From IMG/VR virus record IMGVR_UViG_3300032323_003246, positions 1-25,523 of that record: a stretch of 25,523 nt of DNA; one strand, given 5' to 3'. This DNA comes from a virus. The notes under the pieces were generated by a model. The model was not told the DNA's origin. It saw nothing but the letters and a program-made list of their open reading frames with translations, and did no database searches. Below are positions 5,411 through 11,408 of the stretch, one piece after another. The position numbers and the translations under genes are program-made. Numbering within the stretch: the stretch's first letter is position 1; each line of letters begins with the position of its first letter.

Positions 5411-5938
5411 TTATGGCATCATTATTTGCCATAAAAGTTCATTTCTTGCTTCTATATATTCAACAGCAGAGAGGTATTTCTCTTCTGTTGAAAACATCTT
5501 TTGATTGATATCAATTGCAGATATCAAAGTGTTCATCTGCTTGTCCGATAAATCCCATTTATGTTTAAAGTCAGCGTCTAACTGACTTAATTGTATTTTC
5601 TTTTTATACTTAGCTAATTTTTCATTAGCTAAATCATTGACTTCTTTTTGTGTAATAGTCCGACTATCATATTGACAGTTTATGGCATTTGAATTTATCT
5701 CTTGCTGCCATAATTCAGCTTCTACTTCTGAAATAAGCATTTCCCATACTTCTGGGGAATCAATGTTCTCCAGAATAAATTTTTCTTTGGTGGTATTTTC
5801 GTCAAGACGACGTTTTATCTCTTCTTTAAACTGTTTCTTCAGTTTCGGCGATTCTAGCTTGTTAGAACCCCATTCCAAATATTCCAAAGGAACGTCTTTG
5901 ATATCAGCACCCTTGTGTTTTCCAAATGTCAAAGTCAT
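5411..5938 (-). CDS. DUF3820-like protein (exonuclease-X C-terminal-like N-terminus)
   Basis: The N-terminus TLTFGKHKGADIKDVPLEYL carries the F-G-K-H-K-G...P-x-x-Y-L-x-W signature of DUF3820 (PF12843), a small domain found in phage proteins and related to the C-terminus of some DnaQ-like exonucleases. No exonuclease catalytic domain is present. The remaining about 130 residues are helical and charged and I do not recognise them. The ATG at 5938 follows AACAGGAGACAAAAA, and an early-type promoter element lies upstream. A DNA-metabolism accessory role is likely from the family and the adjacent helicase, but the activity is unknown. Confidence 0.75.
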   Translation of the reverse strand: MTLTFGKHKGADIKDVPLEYLEWGSNKLESPKLKKQFKEEIKRRLDENTTKEKFILENIDSPEVWEMLISEVEAELWQQEINSNAINCQYDSRTITQKEVNDLANEKLAKYKKKIQLSQLDADFKHKWDLSDKQMNTLISAIDINQKMFSTEEKYLSAVEYIEARNELLWQIMMP

Positions 5939-5956
5939 TTTTTGTCTCCTGTTTAA

Positions 5957-5996
5957 CTCATCTTATTTGTTTATTGTCAATAAATTTTATACTGAA
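5957..5996 (-). promoter_or_regulatory. Early-type promoter, degenerate -10, for the DUF3820-like gene
   Basis: On the minus strand TTCAGTAT (5996-5989) lies 8 bp upstream of -35 TTGACA (5980-5975), followed by ATAAACAAATAAGATGAG. The conserved GATAGACTATA block is missing and the -10 is poor (GTTAAA or TTAAAC). It is a weaker or differently controlled member of the promoter family. Confidence 0.5.
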
Positions 5997-6011
5997 TTTT
6001 CACACAATAAA

Positions 6012-6046
6012 AAACTACTAAATAAAGAAGATTTACTTAGTAGTTT
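6012..6046 (-). terminator. Intrinsic terminator of the helicase transcript
   Basis: Fifteen-base arms (6012-6026 and 6032-6046, with one G-T pair) flank a 5-nt loop. On the minus strand the stem is followed by TTTATTGTG. It lies about 40 bp past the helicase stop codon. Confidence 0.8.
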
Positions 6047-6087
6047 GTAAAGGTGCATCTTAATATATCATAACAAGAATATTACTA

Positions 6088-7089
6088 TTACGCAATATCA
6101 TGTCTATTTTCTCCAAATTCCCATAAATAATATCTGCGGACATAAACTATGTCATTGTCACTTTTGAATACAAGAAATTTCCAGTATTCATCTTTATCCT
6201 TATGGGTTGGGTTGTCACCAAAAATACCATGAAGAAACATCTCTTTTTTGGGTTGTTCGCCACTGAACCTCTCGGCAAATTTATAATACACCCAGCCTGG
6301 TTTCATTTTATGTCTCCAAACAGTAGCCAGTGAGTTTTTGATAAATTCTACTTTTTCGTTCCATAGTGGATCGTCTGTTGATTCTGGCTTTGCTTTTTTG
6401 GCTTTCTTTTTGAATTGTTTCATCTCCCCTAATGGCTTTTCCGCTTCTTCTCTGGGGAACAAATAGCCACAGTGGGGACATTCCATGGTGAAATTAGTCA
6501 GGATAGCGTTACAGTCAGGGCAATCCTTCTTGGGCGCTTCTTGTTGTGATTCCTTCCCTTTAGTTAATTCAAATACTTCAATATCTTCTACAAATCCAAA
6601 CCTTTTGACGTTCCCAGCCTGGTCTAATACCATGCAGTTCTCTTTACCAGGAAATGGTCTTAACCCACGTCCTAACTGTTGAAAATAGATTGATTTGGAT
6701 TTAGTAGGACGACACATTAATATACAGTTAGCAGGTGGACAATCAAATCCTATTTGCAATGCTTGACAAGATGACAATACTTGTGTATCACCATTTGCTA
6801 AACGCTTAAACATCTGCTGTCTAACTGGTATTGGTGTGCTTCCGTCTAAGTGTTCTGCTTTTATGCCTTTGTCGTTGAATTTTTGGGCGATCGCTTTGGA
6901 GTGAGCAACATCAACAGCAAAGGCTATGGTCTTACGGTTACTAGCCAACCGTTCCCAGTTGTTATACATTGAGTCAAGTACCTGGTTATCATTCATTACG
7001 TCACTTAATCCGGTATCTGAGTAGTCCCCAGCTATGGTTTTGACTTTTGATAAGTCGGGAGGATTGATTCCAAAGTAGATAGTTGACAT
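6088..7089 (-). CDS. C-terminal part of IS-interrupted SF2 helicase
   Basis: This segment carries the second RecA-like lobe of an SF2 DNA/RNA helicase of the SSL2/UvsW-like group. It has the motif IV region (KTIAFAVDVAHSKAIAQKF), motif V (QIGFDCPP) and motif VI (QQLGRGLRP), followed by a four-cysteine zinc ribbon (C-P-D-C ... C-P-H-C-G) and a lysine-rich C-terminus. It lacks motifs I-III, which lie beyond the inserted element at 8491-9126. Helicases of this type remodel branched DNA in phage replication and recombination. The native reading frame enters from the insertion junction near 7082. A new start could be the ATG at 7089-7087 or the GTG at 7095, both supplied by the element's right end, where CAGGTGAGT acts as a possible ribosome binding site. 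So the half might still be made as a separate polypeptide. Confidence 0.85.
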   Translation of the reverse strand: MSTIYFGINPPDLSKVKTIAGDYSDTGLSDVMNDNQVLDSMYNNWERLASNRKTIAFAVDVAHSKAIAQKFNDKGIKAEHLDGSTPIPVRQQMFKRLANGDTQVLSSCQALQIGFDCPPANCILMCRPTKSKSIYFQQLGRGLRPFPGKENCMVLDQAGNVKRFGFVEDIEVFELTKGKESQQEAPKKDCPDCNAILTNFTMECPHCGYLFPREEAEKPLGEMKQFKKKAKKAKPESTDDPLWNEKVEFIKNSLATVWRHKMKPGWVYYKFAERFSGEQPKKEMFLHGIFGDNPTHKDKDEYWKFLVFKSDNDIVYVRRYYLWEFGENRHDIA

Positions 7090-7250
7090 ACTCACCTGCC
7101 TGAAGGCGAGGTGATTCTTGACGCTTCACCGACTGACGCTAACCGTTGCTAGTCTTACTCTGTCTCAGCGCCCGTTTAGAGTCGTGGCAATGCCCTGTCC
7201 CGACTTTATTTATATTTTTAGCAGCATTTTCATCTCGGTCGTGTTCAGTT
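7083..7250 (-). ncRNA. Predicted omega/reRNA region of the TnpB element
   Basis: By analogy with characterised TnpB systems, the guide RNA overlaps the 3' end of tnpB and runs through the right-end hairpin. Its guide is taken from the flanking DNA, here helicase sequence starting CTATCTACTTTGG at 7082 downwards. The 5' boundary is a guess. The right-end hairpin at 7093-7113 is directly visible; the RNA itself is inferred from the family. Confidence 0.45.
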
Positions 7251-8281
7251 CCGCAATTTAAACACTTAAGCGACCGAATTTTTAAATCAAGTTTACCCCA
7301 TTTGTATCCACATTTAGAGCAAATTTGACTTGTTGCTTCCCATCTACTAATAACACGGAAATCTCTATTAAACTTTTCTGCTTTACCTTCGCATAAAGTT
7401 CTAAATTGCCTCCACCCTTGTAGACTAATTGACCTGGCAAGTTTGCGATTTTTAACCATGCCCGACACATTCAAATCTTCCAAAACAATAACTTGGTTTT
7501 CGCTAATAATTTTGGTGGATAATTTGTGAAGAAAGTCTTGGCGAGTATCAGTGATTTGATTATGCAGTTTCGCAATTTTAATTCGAGTTTTATGACTGCG
7601 TTTTGAGTCTTTGGGTTGCCTTGCTAGTTTTTTCTGGAGTTTACGAATCTTCCTGTCTAATTTTGAGTAATCAGGACTTTGGGCTTTTTCTCCATTACTC
7701 ATTACAGCCAAAGTTTTTATTCCTAAATCAATACCGATACTTTGGTTTTTGGCATCAATATTAACGGGTTTAACTTCTACTACAAAACTGAGAAAATAAC
7801 GGTTAGCGCCATCTTTGATAACTGTTACAGAACTAGGAGAAGACGGTAATTCCCTAGACCAGATTGGTTTTACATTTCCAATTTTAGCCAAATAAACTTG
7901 CTCTCCTTGAATGGAGAAACCTGTCTTTACAAAACGTGCTGATTGTTGATTTGTCTTCTTTTTAAATCTAGGAGTACCAACTTTTTTACCTTTTCGCTTA
8001 CCTTTAAGAGAATCGAAAAAGTTTTTATATGCTATCCCTAAATCTGCAACTGACTGTTGCAATGGAACGCTAGAAACATCAGACAACCACTCACGTTCAG
8101 TAGTTTTCTTTGCTTGAGTAATAACTAATTTTTGCAAATCATTATTACTTGGTAATTTTTCTGCTTGTTTACAAATAGCCAGAGCATCATTCCAAACCAC
8201 ACGCACACAACCAAACAACCGAGCTAAACTCTGTTGCTGTTGAATTGTGGGATAGAAACGATACTGATACCTGGCTTTCAT
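7139..8281 (-). CDS. tnpB: TnpB RNA-guided nuclease (IS200/IS605 accessory protein)
   Basis: The 380-residue protein has the complete TnpB fold. There is an N-terminal helical/WED part beginning KARYQYRFYPT, then a RuvC nuclease split into D185 (GIDLG), E268 (LEDLNV) and D350 (DRDENAAKN). A zinc finger is formed by C321-x2-C324 and C340-x2-C343. All three catalytic acidic residues and all four cysteines are present, so it is probably active. TnpB is an RNA-guided DNA nuclease that cuts target-adjacent-motif-flanked sites and helps keep the element after excision. The ATG at 8281 follows AAAGGAGAAATT, a strong ribosome binding site. A small ORF is transcribed divergently 55 bp away. Confidence 0.94.
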   Translation of the reverse strand: MKARYQYRFYPTIQQQQSLARLFGCVRVVWNDALAICKQAEKLPSNNDLQKLVITQAKKTTEREWLSDVSSVPLQQSVADLGIAYKNFFDSLKGKRKGKKVGTPRFKKKTNQQSARFVKTGFSIQGEQVYLAKIGNVKPIWSRELPSSPSSVTVIKDGANRYFLSFVVEVKPVNIDAKNQSIGIDLGIKTLAVMSNGEKAQSPDYSKLDRKIRKLQKKLARQPKDSKRSHKTRIKIAKLHNQITDTRQDFLHKLSTKIISENQVIVLEDLNVSGMVKNRKLARSISLQGWRQFRTLCEGKAEKFNRDFRVISRWEATSQICSKCGYKWGKLDLKIRSLKCLNCGTEHDRDENAAKNINKVGTGHCHDSKRALRQSKTSNG

Positions 8282-8336
8282 AATTTCTCCTTTCGTGATA
8301 TAACCATTAGTATATCAATAGTTAAGGATTTTGGCA
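8282..8336. promoter_or_regulatory. Divergent promoter/operator region inside the IS element
   Basis: This 55-bp gap separates tnpB (minus) from the 57-residue ORF (plus). It contains the inverted repeat GATATA...TATATC (8297-8316), overlapping TTGATA and TATA-like sequences that could be promoter elements in both directions. A dimeric regulator site here would control both genes. Confidence 0.4.
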
Positions 8337-8510
8337 ATGACTTTTCAAAAAAAACATAAACTAGGTTTCACTAGTGACAACCCTCTTGATGTATCGCCTA
8401 TTTGTTTTAAAGGAAGAATGGGACAAAAAGAGGCACTTCGGGAGATAACGGGGTGGCAAGACAAGCTAAGAGATTACATTGATGAACTAATTAATAAAAA
8501 GCCGTCCTAG
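8337..8510 (+). CDS. Small IS-borne protein (57 aa), divergent from tnpB
   Basis: ATG at 8337 and TAG at 8508-8510 give 57 residues, with MTFQKKHKLGF at the start, PLDVSPICFKGRMGQKEAL in the middle and an amphipathic C-terminal helix (GWQDKLRDYIDELI). AAGGA precedes the ATG. It lies wholly within the element, and its stop codon is in the left-end hairpin. My impression is that cyanobacterial tnpB elements often carry a similar small gene, but I could not check this. Possible roles are regulation of tnpB or DNA binding; no domain is certain. Confidence 0.65.
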   Translation: MTFQKKHKLGFTSDNPLDVSPICFKGRMGQKEALREITGWQDKLRDYIDELINKKPS

Positions 8511-9126
8511 AAGGACGGGGCTTTAAACCCAATTTTTCCGGTAAACATAAGAACCCTCGCTGCATTAATTCACCGGGGGTAGGAGCAGCTACCAGTACAT
8601 CATATTTATCTGCCATACCCTGCTTTTTAGAAAGTCGGTACGGGGTGGCTGTTAAACCAATCACTATGGCTTTATCATTCTCTTCTATCAATTGACTAAC
8701 TACTGATATCCAAGTAGTCTCGTGGGCTTCGTCACAGATAATTAAGTCGGGAATAAATTCTTGTTTCCACCATGTCCGCCGGGGTAAGGTTTGGGCTGAT
8801 GCTATTTGCACTAAGGCGGATTTATTTTCTGCCCAACCAGCTTTAATGAATCCACACTCTATCCCAAATGCTGCAAATTTCTCATAAGTTTGTCCTACCA
8901 ATACATCTAAATGGACAATAAACAATACCTTACGTCCTCTCTTAACAGCGTCCGCTACTATTTTAGACGCTATTACTGTTTTACCTGAACCTGTGCCGGA
9001 TACTCCCAATATACGCTTAAACCCAATACGTACCTGATTGTAAACGTCTTTAATAAATTGAATTTGGTAATCCCTAAGAACAGGTGTCTGAATTTCTTTT
9101 TTAATCAGTTCTAATTGTGCTATCAT
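8491..9126 (-). CDS. N-terminal part of IS-interrupted SF2 helicase
   Basis: The frame holds the first RecA-like lobe: motif I/Walker A GVSGTGSGKT near residues 42-51, the DEAH box (IICDEAHET) and motif III TATP (IGLTATPYR). It is native up to about residue 201 (EKLGL), after which it reads ten residues of element sequence and stops at 8491-8493. The second lobe lies at 6088-7082. Joined without the element the gene would encode about 532 residues, a normal size for a UvsW/SSL2-like phage helicase. By itself this lobe could bind ATP but should not be a working helicase. It is driven by a consensus promoter at 9200-9229. Confidence 0.85.
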   Translation of the reverse strand: MIAQLELIKKEIQTPVLRDYQIQFIKDVYNQVRIGFKRILGVSGTGSGKTVIASKIVADAVKRGRKVLFIVHLDVLVGQTYEKFAAFGIECGFIKAGWAENKSALVQIASAQTLPRRTWWKQEFIPDLIICDEAHETTWISVVSQLIEENDKAIVIGLTATPYRLSKKQGMADKYDVLVAAPTPGELMQRGFLCLPEKLGLKPRPSRTAFY

Positions 9127-9158
9127 GATGGTAAGATTGGTTAAACAAGATTATTAGT

Positions 9159-9187
9159 GTAGTGGGTAAACATAAATTACTCACTAC
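9159..9187 (-). other. Leader hairpin of the helicase mRNA
   Basis: GTAGTGGGTAA (9159-9169) pairs with TTACTCACTAC (9177-9187) with one G-T pair and a 7-nt loop. It lies between the promoter at 9200-9229 and the ATG at 9126. There is no T-run, so it may affect stability or translation. Confidence 0.5.
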
Positions 9188-9199
9188 ATTTATTTAAGT

Positions 9200-9229
9200 A
9201 TTATAACATAACATAAATATTCTTGTCAA
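9200..9229 (-). promoter_or_regulatory. Consensus promoter for the helicase
   Basis: On the minus strand -35 TTGACA (9229-9224), an 18-bp spacer and -10 TATAAT (9205-9200), both perfect matches to the sigma-70-type consensus. It lacks the early-regulon blocks found at the left arm, so it is likely under different control. Confidence 0.75.
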
Positions 9230-9402
9230 GCTTGAAAGCATTGAAAAATAAAGGGTTTAAATATTTGGTTACATTATCTTATTAATAGATATTAACTGTC
9301 TTTTTGGAATTAAATTCTCTTGATATTGATGTTTGCCAGTAAGATACTGTAGTTAAATATTGAGAATTTATTAAAAGTACAGCAAATAACCAGCTAATTA
9401 GC

Positions 9403-9431
9403 TTGACAGGGATAAAAAGCTGTGTTACACT
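9403..9431 (+). promoter_or_regulatory. Promoter for the 9562 gene
   Basis: -35 TTGACA (9403-9408), a 17-bp spacer and -10 TACACT (9426-9431). The predicted start near 9438 gives a leader of about 120 nt that includes the hairpin at 9458-9498. Confidence 0.7.
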
Positions 9432-9457
9432 AAAGGTGTGATGGTTACAAAAACAAA

Positions 9458-9498
9458 AACGCTGTAGCGGTTTGATGTCTGTCAACTGCTACAGCGTT
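9458..9498 (+). other. Leader hairpin of the 9562 mRNA
   Basis: AACGCTGTAGC (9458-9468) and GCTACAGCGTT (9488-9498) form an 11-bp perfect stem with a 19-nt loop. There is no T-run. It may be an RNA control element or an inverted-repeat protein site. Confidence 0.6.
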
Positions 9499-9561
9499 GG
9501 AAAATTAGGTTTACTAATTTCATTACAAATTACAACATAATTAAATGGTAGCTCATGGTTT

Positions 9562-10410
9562 ATGAAAAATCAAGTAGTAGAAACAATTTTAACGGAACAG
9601 GAAGTAGCGGAAATTCGGGAATTGGCTTATGCGATCGCCAATGACCTGACTGACCGGGTTCTGTTTACTCACATGGGTATTCTCAACGCCTTAATGTGGC
9701 GGGCTGCTGTTGACTATGGAGTCAATGCCAAGAATATGGACTTAAATAACTGGAAGAACTTGCTACTTTGCAGTAAGGACCAGAATGTGAATATCATGGT
9801 CGCTCACAAATATTTGGAAGATTATTTAATAACTAACTGGAAAGGTGCTTTTTATAATAAAACCACTTTAAGAACTTACAGAAAACTCCATATCCAGTGG
9901 GGTTTGTTCTGGTTTGATATTGATTCCCGTCCCAAGGGCGCGGCTTGGGGTGCGGCTAATGGTGTGGAAGGACAAGGTACAGCCACCCCCCCGGTTTTGG
10001 AACGGCTTGATATTCCCAAAATCCTGATTTTCTATCAGGTATTTGATCAGGTCCGCAGAGACAGAATTAATTGGAAGTTAAGACATTCAGAAAATGTTTC
10101 CAGTTTTGAGTGTATGCCAGATCACGGTGGCATGATGATGGTTCAGTTCTACAATGCCTTGTTTCATGTCACCAACGACTTTCGTGGCAATTGTCATGGA
10201 CGTGGTGATGTGATTATTGAAGCGGTAAATGTTGAACCAACCCCAGTTTTTAAAGTCATTATCTGGAAGTGGACCAGACGTAAAGGCTTGTTTAGGATGG
10301 TCTGGGAACGTATGATAATCAAAGCAGGACAAATTGCTCAACAGGCTGTATCACTCACGTCTAAGCTAGTTGATAAACCATTGGGAAGTATAGCAGAAGT
10401 ACCCTATTAA
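9562..10410 (+). CDS. Unknown 282-residue protein, single-gene unit
   Basis: The product starts MKNQVVETILTEQEVAEIRE and ends SIAEVPY. It is mixed alpha/beta with many Trp residues, a Gly/Ala-rich loop near residues 125-140 and several His/Cys residues (about 188-220). I see no known catalytic motif, signal peptide or membrane segment and do not recognise a family. It has its own promoter (9403-9431), a structured leader and a terminator overlapping its last codons, so it is separately expressed. It lies where a portal gene might be expected, but it is much shorter than portals and shows no portal features. A lysogeny-expressed accessory gene is a possibility. Confidence 0.75.
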   Translation: MKNQVVETILTEQEVAEIRELAYAIANDLTDRVLFTHMGILNALMWRAAVDYGVNAKNMDLNNWKNLLLCSKDQNVNIMVAHKYLEDYLITNWKGAFYNKTTLRTYRKLHIQWGLFWFDIDSRPKGAAWGAANGVEGQGTATPPVLERLDIPKILIFYQVFDQVRRDRINWKLRHSENVSSFECMPDHGGMMMVQFYNALFHVTNDFRGNCHGRGDVIIEAVNVEPTPVFKVIIWKWTRRKGLFRMVWERMIIKAGQIAQQAVSLTSKLVDKPLGSIAEVPY

Positions 10411-10425
10411 TACTTCTGCTATTTT
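10391..10425 (+). terminator. Terminator overlapping the end of the 9562 gene
   Basis: TAGCAGAAGTA (10391-10401) and TACTTCTGCTA (10411-10421) form an 11-bp stem followed by TTTTC. The left arm encodes the final residues of the protein, so the stop codon lies in the loop. Confidence 0.75.
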
Positions 10426-10453
10426 CAGTGAAATAAAATATTTTTAATTGTGT

Positions 10454-10480
10454 CTAGGTAAGTTAATAGAATTTACCTAA
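10454..10480 (-). terminator. Weak hairpin downstream of the 10485 gene
   Basis: TAGGTAA (10455-10461) pairs with TTACCTA (10473-10479) across an 11-nt loop, just past the stop of the minus-strand gene. The following T content is poor, so termination is uncertain. Confidence 0.35.
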
Positions 10481-10484
10481 GTTT

Positions 10485-10772
10485 TCAGTTGTGTTCATCA
10501 AATAGCTTAGACGCTTCATAAAAACGCTGGACTCTTTTTTGGTGTTTAAAACCTTTTAATATTTTATCTAAGCGTCTTGTGATTTCATTAGCAATGTGCT
10601 GGTTTTCTTTGAAGCTATGATCTCCATAGTTGCGATCAAAGTTAGTAGCGATGTTTCTTGTTGCTGATGCTTCTTTGCTGTTATCAAGTATTTTATATAG
10701 CATTGCTGTACGTTTAAGGGTTGTATCTGTATTTAAGAAACTTTCTACTGGTATCTCAGTATTTTTGTTCAT
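10485..10772 (-). CDS. Hypothetical helical protein (95 aa)
   Basis: The 95-residue product (MNKNTEIPVESFLNTDTTLK... ASKLFDEHN) is charged and mainly helical, with a basic stretch (RRLDKILKGFKHQKRVQRFY) that could bind nucleic acid. The ATG at 10772-10770 is preceded by AAGAGGAAAT, a good ribosome binding site. A TATAAT sequence lies immediately upstream and is shared with the divergent RNA cassette. No family is recognised. Confidence 0.68.
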   Translation of the reverse strand: MNKNTEIPVESFLNTDTTLKRTAMLYKILDNSKEASATRNIATNFDRNYGDHSFKENQHIANEITRRLDKILKGFKHQKRVQRFYEASKLFDEHN

Positions 10773-10849
10773 ATTTCCTCTTTAGATTATAATATAGTCA
10801 AGTGCGTGAATTTAGCGGAATCAGTGGAATTATAGCCACTGATTTTTTT
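10765..10849 (+). ncRNA. Promoter-terminator cassette 1 (predicted RNA about 50 nt)
   Basis: -35 TTGTTC (10765-10770), 17-bp spacer, -10 TATAAT (10788-10793), then a 9-bp hairpin AATCAGTGG (10819-10827) / CCACTGATT (10836-10844) and a T-run to 10849. The leader contains CGTGAATTTAGCG (10805-10817), repeated with one change in cassette 3. No plausible peptide is encoded. Confidence 0.55.
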
Positions 10850-10852
10850 GTG

Positions 10853-10930
10853 TGCTATAATTATGAAAATAGAACCCCTTGTTACTATCAAGTCAGTCCA
10901 GTGATCACTTCAACATCACTGGATTTTTTT
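10853..10930 (+). ncRNA. Promoter-terminator cassette 2 (predicted RNA about 63 nt)
   Basis: An extended -10 (TG-C-TATAAT, ending 10861) starts a few bases after terminator 1. The hairpin TCCAGTGAT (10897-10905) / ATCACTGGA (10915-10923) is followed by seven Ts. A 13-codon frame starts at the ATG at 10863 but lies too near the predicted start point to be convincing. Confidence 0.55.
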
Positions 10931-10933
10931 ATG

Positions 10934-11002
10934 TGTTACAATTGTAATGAGCATACCTGGTTACGTGAATCTAGCGATCGCCTCAATGTCGCTAGATTTT
11001 TT
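10934..11002 (+). ncRNA. Promoter-terminator cassette 3 (predicted RNA about 54 nt)
   Basis: An extended -10 (TG-T-TACAAT, ending 10942) again follows directly on the previous T-run. The hairpin AATCTAGCGA (10968-10977) / TCGCTAGATT (10989-10998) ends in six Ts. CGTGAATCTAGCG (10964-10976) matches the cassette 1 leader. Confidence 0.55.
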
Positions 11003-11006
11003 CTTG

Positions 11007-11273
11007 TCAATATACGTTTTTTGGGAGTAAAGATTGAATAGGGAGATTTAAAGCATTGGCAATTGATTCAATCTCACTAAATGCTATGGTCTGTCTTCTG
11101 CCGTCCCGTTCTTTGAACAAGTCTTCTATAGCGATTATTACGTTCACTGATTTATCAATTTTTGCTGCTAGTTGTTTCCTGGACATTCCCGCTTTTTCAC
11201 GAGCTATATAAATTAAGATTCCTATTTTCCCTTCTGTGGACAAGGTTTCAAAGCTATTTGGTTCTACAATCAT
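11007..11273 (-). CDS. XRE-family helix-turn-helix regulator, likely phage repressor
   Basis: The 88-residue protein contains an XRE/Cro-type domain: AREKAGMSRKQLAAKIDKSVNVI forms the helix-turn-helix at about residues 24-46, and FSEIESIANALNLPIQSLL matches the C-terminal helices of the fold. Such proteins bind DNA as dimers and control lysogeny or a toxin-antitoxin operon; no toxin gene is adjacent. There is no C-terminal protease-like domain, so it is not a full-length CI. The gene is divergent from the structural operon, and the gap holds a 21-bp palindrome that is a good candidate for its operator. The start at 11273 lacks a ribosome binding site, as is common in cyanobacteria. Confidence 0.85.
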   Translation of the reverse strand: MIVEPNSFETLSTEGKIGILIYIAREKAGMSRKQLAAKIDKSVNVIIAIEDLFKERDGRRQTIAFSEIESIANALNLPIQSLLPKNVY

Positions 11274-11318
11274 GACTGTTATATTAATTATTTACACCAC
11301 TAATAATATATCAAAGAA

Positions 11319-11385
11319 AACCGTTAATTCTCGCTTTTTTCGCAGATTTAATTAAGTCAAATAATTAGTTTAACGGTTAAACTAA
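11319..11385. promoter_or_regulatory. Operator candidate: 21-bp palindrome plus related half-site
   Basis: TTAGTTTAAC (11365-11374), a central G, and GTTAAACTAA (11376-11385) form a perfect 21-bp palindrome. AACCGTTAA at 11319-11327 is the reverse complement of the palindrome's core TTAACGGTT. The two centres are 52 bp apart, near five helical turns. The sites lie between the XRE gene and the protease gene. Confidence 0.65.
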
Positions 11386-11408
11386 AAGCAGTTTTAAATG
11401 TTTTAGTT

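Larger units (their letters stand above)
7083..8522 (-). mobile_element. tnpB-only IS200/IS605-family element (IS1341 type), about 1.44 kb
   Basis: The element carries tnpB but no Y1 transposase tnpA, so it would need transposase in trans. The left end (tnpB 5' side) has a hairpin with GCCGTCC/GGACGG arms at 8496-8524, and the right end a hairpin with CACCTGCC/GGCGAGGTG arms at 7093-7113 ending near TATGTCAA. There are no terminal inverted repeats or target duplication, as expected for this family. It interrupts a helicase gene. Joining TTTAA (8527-8523) to CT (7082-7081) restores the helicase frame exactly, which sets the ends to within a base or two. Confidence 0.85.
9127..9561. other. Divergent intergenic control region (435 bp)
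   Basis: It contains the helicase promoter and a leader hairpin on the minus strand, and the promoter and a leader hairpin of the 9562 gene on the plus strand, both listed separately. The central part (about 9235-9400) is AT-rich and I see nothing else in it. A minus-strand frame at 9282-9485 has no start signals and is judged non-coding. Confidence 0.6.

Noticed and set aside
7282-7470. Minus-strand 62-codon frame within tnpB
   Set aside because: It is an out-of-frame shadow of intact tnpB.
9282-9485. Minus-strand 67-codon frame in the control region
   Set aside because: It runs across a plus-strand promoter and leader hairpin, lacks a ribosome binding site and looks like AT-rich noise.
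9562-10410. Portal protein by position
   Set aside because: At 282 residues it is far below normal portal length, shows no portal pattern, and is a separate transcription unit.
10802-11041. Plus-strand 79-codon frame over the three RNA cassettes, with a D-F-F-(V/M)-C-Y-N repeat
   Set aside because: The repeat in the translation results from T-runs and -10 boxes spaced by 81 bp. Three internal terminators and a GTG start without ribosome binding site argue against translation.
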